Origin: Histomonas meleagridis | Lineage: Eukaryota; Parabasalia; Tritrichomonadida; Dientamoebidae | Length of the DNA stretch: 64,000 nucleotides | Direction: 5' to 3' | Assembly (NCBI GenBank): GCA_020186115.1 | Contig: WSYJ01000143.1 | Span: 116,327-180,326 of the forward strand | Shown here: positions 59,885 to 64,000 of the stretch, piece by piece | Position numbering within the stretch: position 1 is the stretch's first letter | Layout of the letters: each line of letters begins with the position of its first letter | Notes under the pieces: generated by a model | Told to the model about the DNA's origin: nothing | Database searches by the model: none | The model's input: the letters and a program-made list of their open reading frames with translations, nothing else | Position numbers and translations under genes: made by a program

Positions 59885-60230
59885 TTGTCATTCAAACATC
59901 CGCAAAAACATCTTAACCGCTTTGGAACGACATATTGGAATTTGAAATATTTTTCTTCTGGTAATATCGTGGAGAAAAATTACGAAAGCTATATTTATAT
60001 ACATATTAATTGCTACACACCGTACCTCACTGATAATATCCCAAGTGAATGTTATAATGTTTTAGTTCCTAATTTATTTTTTATTATTCAGAAATAAAAA
60101 AAATTGGGAGCTAATCCGCCTTGGTAAAGGCTCTGTGCGTAAAGGCTTATTTCCTCAAAGAGTTTTTCTTCCTCCTGATTATAAATCTTATTTTCAAGCA
60201 TCCAACATGAGTTATGAAAATTTTCTATGA
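59885..60230 (+). pseudogene. unrecognised coding relic with a frameshift
   Basis: Plus-strand pieces RFGTTYWNLKYFSSGNIVEK and CYNVLVPNLFFII (to about 60090), then after an A run in another frame NWELIRLGKGSVRKGLFPQR and VFLPPDYKSYFQASNM to a TGA at 60228-60230. Composition looks coding, and both pieces would form one C-terminal region if the A run had a different length. No family is identified. Confidence 0.35.
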
Positions 60231-60293
60231 GGTGTGTCAAATCCTAATTTGAGAGATAATAAAGCCGTTTGCTGAACCATAATATTGAAAGCG

Positions 60294-60307
60294 GCGCCAC
60301 TTTTTTG
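60294..60307 (+). promoter_or_regulatory. GCGCCACTTTTTTG core-promoter-like word ahead of RPC1
   Basis: Ends 10 nt before the RPC1 ATG. It is the GCC variant of the recurring G(T/C/G)CACTTTT word. The distance fits the short 5' leaders known for trichomonad mRNAs. Confidence 0.45.
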
Positions 60308-60317
60308 AGCCAAAAGG

Positions 60318-63300
60318 ATGGATTACAGTTACCTTCAAAAAGAAAGAGTCCCAAATAGTACAGCTCCAAAAAGAATCAACGAAATTGACTTCCAAATCAT
60401 TGGGTCATCAGAAACACGAAAAATGAGTGCGGTAACAATTAATAAATGTGATTTTTATGAATCAACATCAAACAAGCCTGTTTCTGGTGGTGTTTTGGAT
60501 CTTAGACTTGGTACCACATCACGTGAATTTCCATGCCAAACATGTGGAAATAATGAACATGATTGTCCTGGACATTTTGGTTCAATTGAATTTGTTTTAC
60601 CAGTATTCAACACAGGTTATTACCCACATATTATCAATGTTTTGAAATGTATTTGCAAGACATGTTCTCATGTTTTATTACCAAAATCAGAAATTAACAA
60701 AAGACTTCGACGAATTTATTCCAATTCTTCCTCAACAATTTACAACAAAATCGAAAGGGTAAAAGCTCTTAAAAAGGAAACCGAAACTGTTGTTGTTTGT
60801 CCACATTGTGGAGCATTAAATGGGCCAATCAGGAAATCCAAAAATCTTTTAATCATTACACATGACATAGGATTAAGGAATGAAGTCATTAAGAGTCAAT
60901 TTGCCGAACAATTTGTTAATTTAAATTTACCAGATGTTAAATATGATTCATTAAGAAACTATATATCAGAAGATCTCACTCCTGTCCGAGTTCTAAACCT
61001 TTTTGATAACATTCCACTCCGTGAATTACCACTTTTAATGTCAAATGTAAAAATTGAAAATCCTTCAAATATGATAATCAAGTCAATGATTGTACCACCA
61101 AACTCAATCCGTCCCTCTGTTATTTCATCTGGTGAAGGATCCACGGAAGATGATCTTACGATTCGATTACGTGAAGCAATTGATACTACAATACAATTAC
61201 AAAAATCAATTGAAGCAGGCCATACATCAGGTGTTATAGCAGAGAAGTGGTGTAATCTTCAGCAGATCATTAATACTTTCATTAATAGTGAAGGTCCAGA
61301 TACAATTATGAAAAAGAAAGGCAAAAAAGATAAGCCAATTATTGGTATTTCACAACGTCTTAAAGGCAAAAAAGGACGTTTTCGAACTAATCTTTGTGGT
61401 AAGCGTGTAAACTTTAGTGGTCGTACAGTTATTACACCAGATCCTAATGCAAATGTTGATCAAGTTGTTGTTCCATTAGAAATGGCAATGACCTTAACGT
61501 TCCCGACGGTTGTTACCAAACATAACATCAACATGTTGAAAAAGTGCATCAAGAACGGACCGTTTAAATATCCAGGTGCTAATCAAGTGTTAACAGATGA
61601 TCATAAGTTTAAGCGATCTTTACGCTATTTAAGGCAAGAAGAAATCGACAAAGTCATCCATAACTTGAAATATGGTGATATAGTTGAACGACATTTAATT
61701 AATAATGACACAGTTTTATTTAATCGTCAACCATCATTACATCGAATCTCTATTATGGCATTTCGAGCCAAAGTAATGCCATGGCGTACCTTACGCTTTA
61801 ATGTTTGTGCATGTGCACCATTTAATGCAGATTTTGATGGTGATGAGATGAACATTCATTTACCACAAACATTAGAAGCCGCAGCAGATGCACGAATTCT
61901 AATGAATGTTTTAAGCAATTTATTTAGTCCACGAAATGGTGAATTAATAGTAGCTCCTACACAAGATTTTTTATCAGGCACATATTTACTTACACGAAAG
62001 AATGTATTTTTAGATTATCAACATTTTACATTTTTAGCTGCCCAAATATTTGATGCTGATGTTCCATTAGAAATCCCAATGCCATCCATCTTATATCCCA
62101 CGCCATTATGGACTGGCAAACAATTAATATCATTAATGATATCACCTAATTCACAATCCAACATTAAGTTTACACATAATGTTACCAACAAAGAATACAC
62201 CGGTAATTTACATATGTGTAAGAATGATGGCTATGTTTCATTCTTAGATTCATATATGTTATCTGGTGTATTAGAGAAATCATTAATTGGTGGTGGAAGT
62301 AAATCTATTTTCTCGGTCTTAGCACGTGATTATTCACCACAATATTCCGCAATATGTATGGCACGAATCTCTAAAATCTCAGTACGATTTCTTATGAATC
62401 GTGGATTCTCTATAGGTATTACAGATGTTACACCTAATCCACATTTAGAAGATGCAAAAGATAAAATCATTGAAGAAGCGTATAAGAAATCGGAACAATA
62501 TATCAATCAAATGAACTCCGGTAAATTCGAAGCTAATCCTGGAATGAGTGTTGAATCATCATTAGAACTCAGTTTAAATAATACATTATCACAAGTACGT
62601 AATGATATTGGGAAACTTTGTCTTAAGGAATTATCGAACTTAAACACCGCTTTAGTTATGGCTAAATCAGGTGCAAAAGGTTCCGATATTAACATCTGTC
62701 AAATGATGGCATGTGTCGGACAACAAATTATTAGTGGGCAACGTATTATCGAAGATTTCATTGATCGAACTATACCACATTTTCATCATAAGTCATTAGA
62801 ACCTTATGCAAAAGGTTTTGTTCCTAATTCATTTTTCTCTGGTTTAACACCATATGAATTCTTCTTTCATACTATGAGTGGTAGAGAAGGTTTAGTTGAC
62901 GCAGCTGTTAAGACAGCAGAAACTGGTTACTTACAACGGCGTTTAGTTAAGTCATTAGAAGATGCAATTGTACAATATGATGGGACTGTACGTTCTGGTA
63001 ATACTATTGTTCAATTCGTATATGGAGATGATGGTTTAGATCCTTTATGTATGGAAGTGAAAGGTTTCCCTTTAGATTTGAAACGTGTATCATTCGAAAT
63101 AATGTTTAATAATAGAGAAGGTTATTTGTTGACGCCAAATGAATCAGAGAAAATGTTTCACGAATTAATATCAAAATATTATCATGAAGATACAAAACCT
63201 TATCAAGTGCCCCCGTTTTTGGTTGATAAATTAGGAAAATTTATAGAAAATGAAGTGATCAAAAAATATTACGAATTATTTATGAGTTATCAAGGTGATT

Positions 63301-64000
63301 ATTTATATGATAATTGTTTGTATCAAAATGAAATATTGGAATTACAAGAAAAAGAAAAGAAAATATTGGAAATAAGAGAAAGTTATCAACCCGATATAAA
63401 TAAATTAAAAGATGAAGAAAATAGATTAAACTTGGAACAAAGAAAAAGAAGACAAGAAGGAAAAAGATATCGAAATTATAGACAACTTCGTTGTGATCTT
63501 GAACGATTTGAAGGGGATAGTGAACGGATGAAACATTTGTTGGATGAAAACAAACAAAACCTGGAAGAGGTTCGAGCAAAGCTCTTCGAGTATACAATAA
63601 AGACATTCGAAACTTCAATTAGGAATCAGTTCCCATTAACTGAAGAATACTTAAATGAGTTCATCACATACTCTATAAAACGTATCGAAAAGTCATTGAT
63701 CGAGCCTGGTACAACTGTTGGCGCTATAGCTGCTCAATCTATTGGTGAACCCGCCACACAAATGACATTGAAGTCATTCCACTTCGCTGGAGTTGCATCA
63801 ATGAACGTAACTTTGGGTGTTCCACGTATTCAAGAAATAATGAATGCTGTGAAGAACATTAAGACTCCTTGTATTGAAGCATATTTGATTAATGACCATG
63901 ATGAAATAGCTGCTCAAGTCATACGTGGCAACATTGACCGTATCCTACTCGGGCAAATCACGAAATTGATCCAGGAAGTTGAATGTGACTCTGGTTGTTA
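60318..64000 (+). CDS. RPC1: RNA polymerase III largest subunit RPC1 (3' end outside window)
   Basis: From ATG 60318 (MDYSYLQKERVPNSTAPKRI) the frame is open for 1227 codons to the window edge. The N-terminal zinc site (CQTCGNNEHDCPGHFG, about residues 67-82) and CPHCGALNGP fit. The clamp/rudder region contains RLKGKKGRFRTNLCGKRVNFSGRT, and the catalytic loop NADFDGDE has its three Asp at 505, 507 and 509. The bridge-helix region reads FFFHTMSGREGLVDAAVKTAETGYLQRRL. Pol III identity rests on FIDRTIPHFHHKSLEPYAKGFVPNSFFSGLTP and VPRIQEIMNAVKNI. Residues about 1000-1110 (DNA about 63320-63600) are a charged, probably coiled-coil insertion. It transcribes tRNA, 5S and other small RNA genes. Confidence 0.97.
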   Translation, partial: MDYSYLQKERVPNSTAPKRINEIDFQIIGSSETRKMSAVTINKCDFYESTSNKPVSGGVLDLRLGTTSREFPCQTCGNNEHDCPGHFGSIEFVLPVFNTGYYPHIINVLKCICKTCSHVLLPKSEINKRLRRIYSNSSSTIYNKIERVKALKKETETVVVCPHCGALNGPIRKSKNLLIITHDIGLRNEVIKSQFAEQFVNLNLPDVKYDSLRNYISEDLTPVRVLNLFDNIPLRELPLLMSNVKIENPSNMIIKSMIVPPNSIRPSVISSGEGSTEDDLTIRLREAIDTTIQLQKSIEAGHTSGVIAEKWCNLQQIINTFINSEGPDTIMKKKGKKDKPIIGISQRLKGKKGRFRTNLCGKRVNFSGRTVITPDPNANVDQVVVPLEMAMTLTFPTVVTKHNINMLKKCIKNGPFKYPGANQVLTDDHKFKRSLRYLRQEEIDKVIHNLKYGDIVERHLINNDTVLFNRQPSLHRISIMAFRAKVMPWRTLRFNVCACAPFNADFDGDEMNIHLPQTLEAAADARILMNVLSNLFSPRNGELIVAPTQDFLSGTYLLTRKNVFLDYQHFTFLAAQIFDADVPLEIPMPSILYPTPLWTGKQLISLMISPNSQSNIKFTHNVTNKEYTGNLHMCKNDGYVSFLDSYMLSGVLEKSLIGGGSKSIFSVLARDYSPQYSAICMARISKISVRFLMNRGFSIGITDVTPNPHLEDAKDKIIEEAYKKSEQYINQMNSGKFEANPGMSVESSLELSLNNTLSQVRNDIGKLCLKELSNLNTALVMAKSGAKGSDINICQMMACVGQQIISGQRIIEDFIDRTIPHFHHKSLEPYAKGFVPNSFFSGLTPYEFFFHTMSGREGLVDAAVKTAETGYLQRRLVKSLEDAIVQYDGTVRSGNTIVQFVYGDDGLDPLCMEVKGFPLDLKRVSFEIMFNNREGYLLTPNESEKMFHELISKYYHEDTKPYQVPPFLVDKLGKFIENEVIKKYYELFMSYQGDYLYDNCLYQNEILELQEKEKKILEIRESYQPDINKLKDEENRLNLEQRKRRQEGKRYRNYRQLRCDLERFEGDSERMKHLLDENKQNLEEVRAKLFEYTIKTFETSIRNQFPLTEEYLNEFITYSIKRIEKSLIEPGTTVGAIAAQSIGEPATQMTLKSFHFAGVASMNVTLGVPRIQEIMNAVKNIKTPCIEAYLINDHDEIAAQVIRGNIDRILLGQITKLIQEVECDSGC

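Larger units (their letters stand above)
59560..60317. other. region upstream of RPC1 with a gene relic
   Basis: Apart from the coding-like relic at 59885-60230, it is AT-rich. Immediately upstream of RPC1 lies GCGGCGCCACTTTTTT (60291-60306). Confidence 0.45.

Noticed and set aside
1-64000. tRNA, rRNA, snRNA genes and CRISPR arrays.
   Set aside because: I looked for tRNA B-box-like, U6-like and regular spacer patterns in the gaps and found none I could support. By-eye search is not exhaustive.

Overview
The window reads as nuclear DNA of a parabasalid (trichomonad) protist, probably Tritrichomonas or a close relative of Trichomonas; the genus is an inference. The evidence is the gene mix: BspA-like leucine-rich-repeat surface proteins with a trichomonad-type tail, DUF3447/ankyrin multigene families, a bacterial-type malic enzyme, a short cysteine synthase, a two-repeat Myb protein of the kind that acts in T. 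vaginalis promoters, and core eukaryotic genes (eL22, eL37, RPN11, ERCC1, USP22/Ubp8, Pol III RPC1). Genes are compact, nearly all lack obvious introns, and sit in very AT-rich DNA. Start codons were placed at the first plausible ATG; where homology begins further downstream, that is stated.

Layout. 1-2547: a BspA-like surface protein running off the left edge. 2.9-8.4 kb: a degenerate PAP2 protein, a possible beta-propeller protein, the divergent pair eL22 / small protein, RPN11 and a MYCBP/AMY-1 homologue. 8.5-12.3 kb: a large pseudokinase and a PPIL3-type cyclophilin. 12.3-15.3 kb: a broken DUF3447/ankyrin gene. 15.9-21.4 kb: BTB protein, R-SNARE, coiled-coil protein, an unrecognised 446-residue protein and cysteine synthase. 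21.9-28.1 kb: a DUF3447 relic, malic enzyme, a 16 x 30 bp minisatellite, another relic and the best preserved DUF3447/ankyrin gene. 28.6-37.9 kb: GH31 glucosidase, a disordered protein, a Myb protein, thiolase and a divergent actin-related protein. 38.4-43 kb: a third ankyrin locus, a cullin-like protein and a BspA tail fragment. 44.3-48.3 kb: Rab GTPase, HTH protein, USP22-type deubiquitinase, eL37 and a degenerate Ras-like protein. 48.5-50.7 kb: a BspA pseudogene. 51.4-54.2 kb: a DZIP1-like protein and RpiB. 54.7-57.2 kb: a fourth ankyrin locus. 58-64 kb: relics, ERCC1 and the 5' part of RPC1.

How the genes fit together. Housekeeping genes (ribosome, proteasome, Pol III, SAGA deubiquitinase, NER nuclease partner, carbon and sulfur metabolism, vesicle traffic) are interleaved with accessory families that are being duplicated and broken. 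MYCBP and DZIP1 homologues belong to flagellar/basal-body biology. Short intergenic gaps carry recurring GTCACTTTT and AACGG/AACGTT words, and three divergent pairs share only about 30 bp.

The most unusual signal is in the ankyrin loci. After a large first coding block, each further ankyrin unit is a frame-intact block separated from the next by an AT-rich spacer. In the best copy every spacer is 83 nt and the unit repeats at exactly 170 bp. All four loci end in a last unit with its own stop codon. This looks like a chain of exons and introns with non-canonical boundaries. A second theme is proteins that keep a family fold but have lost catalytic residues (PAP2, Ras-like, kinase, actin-related).
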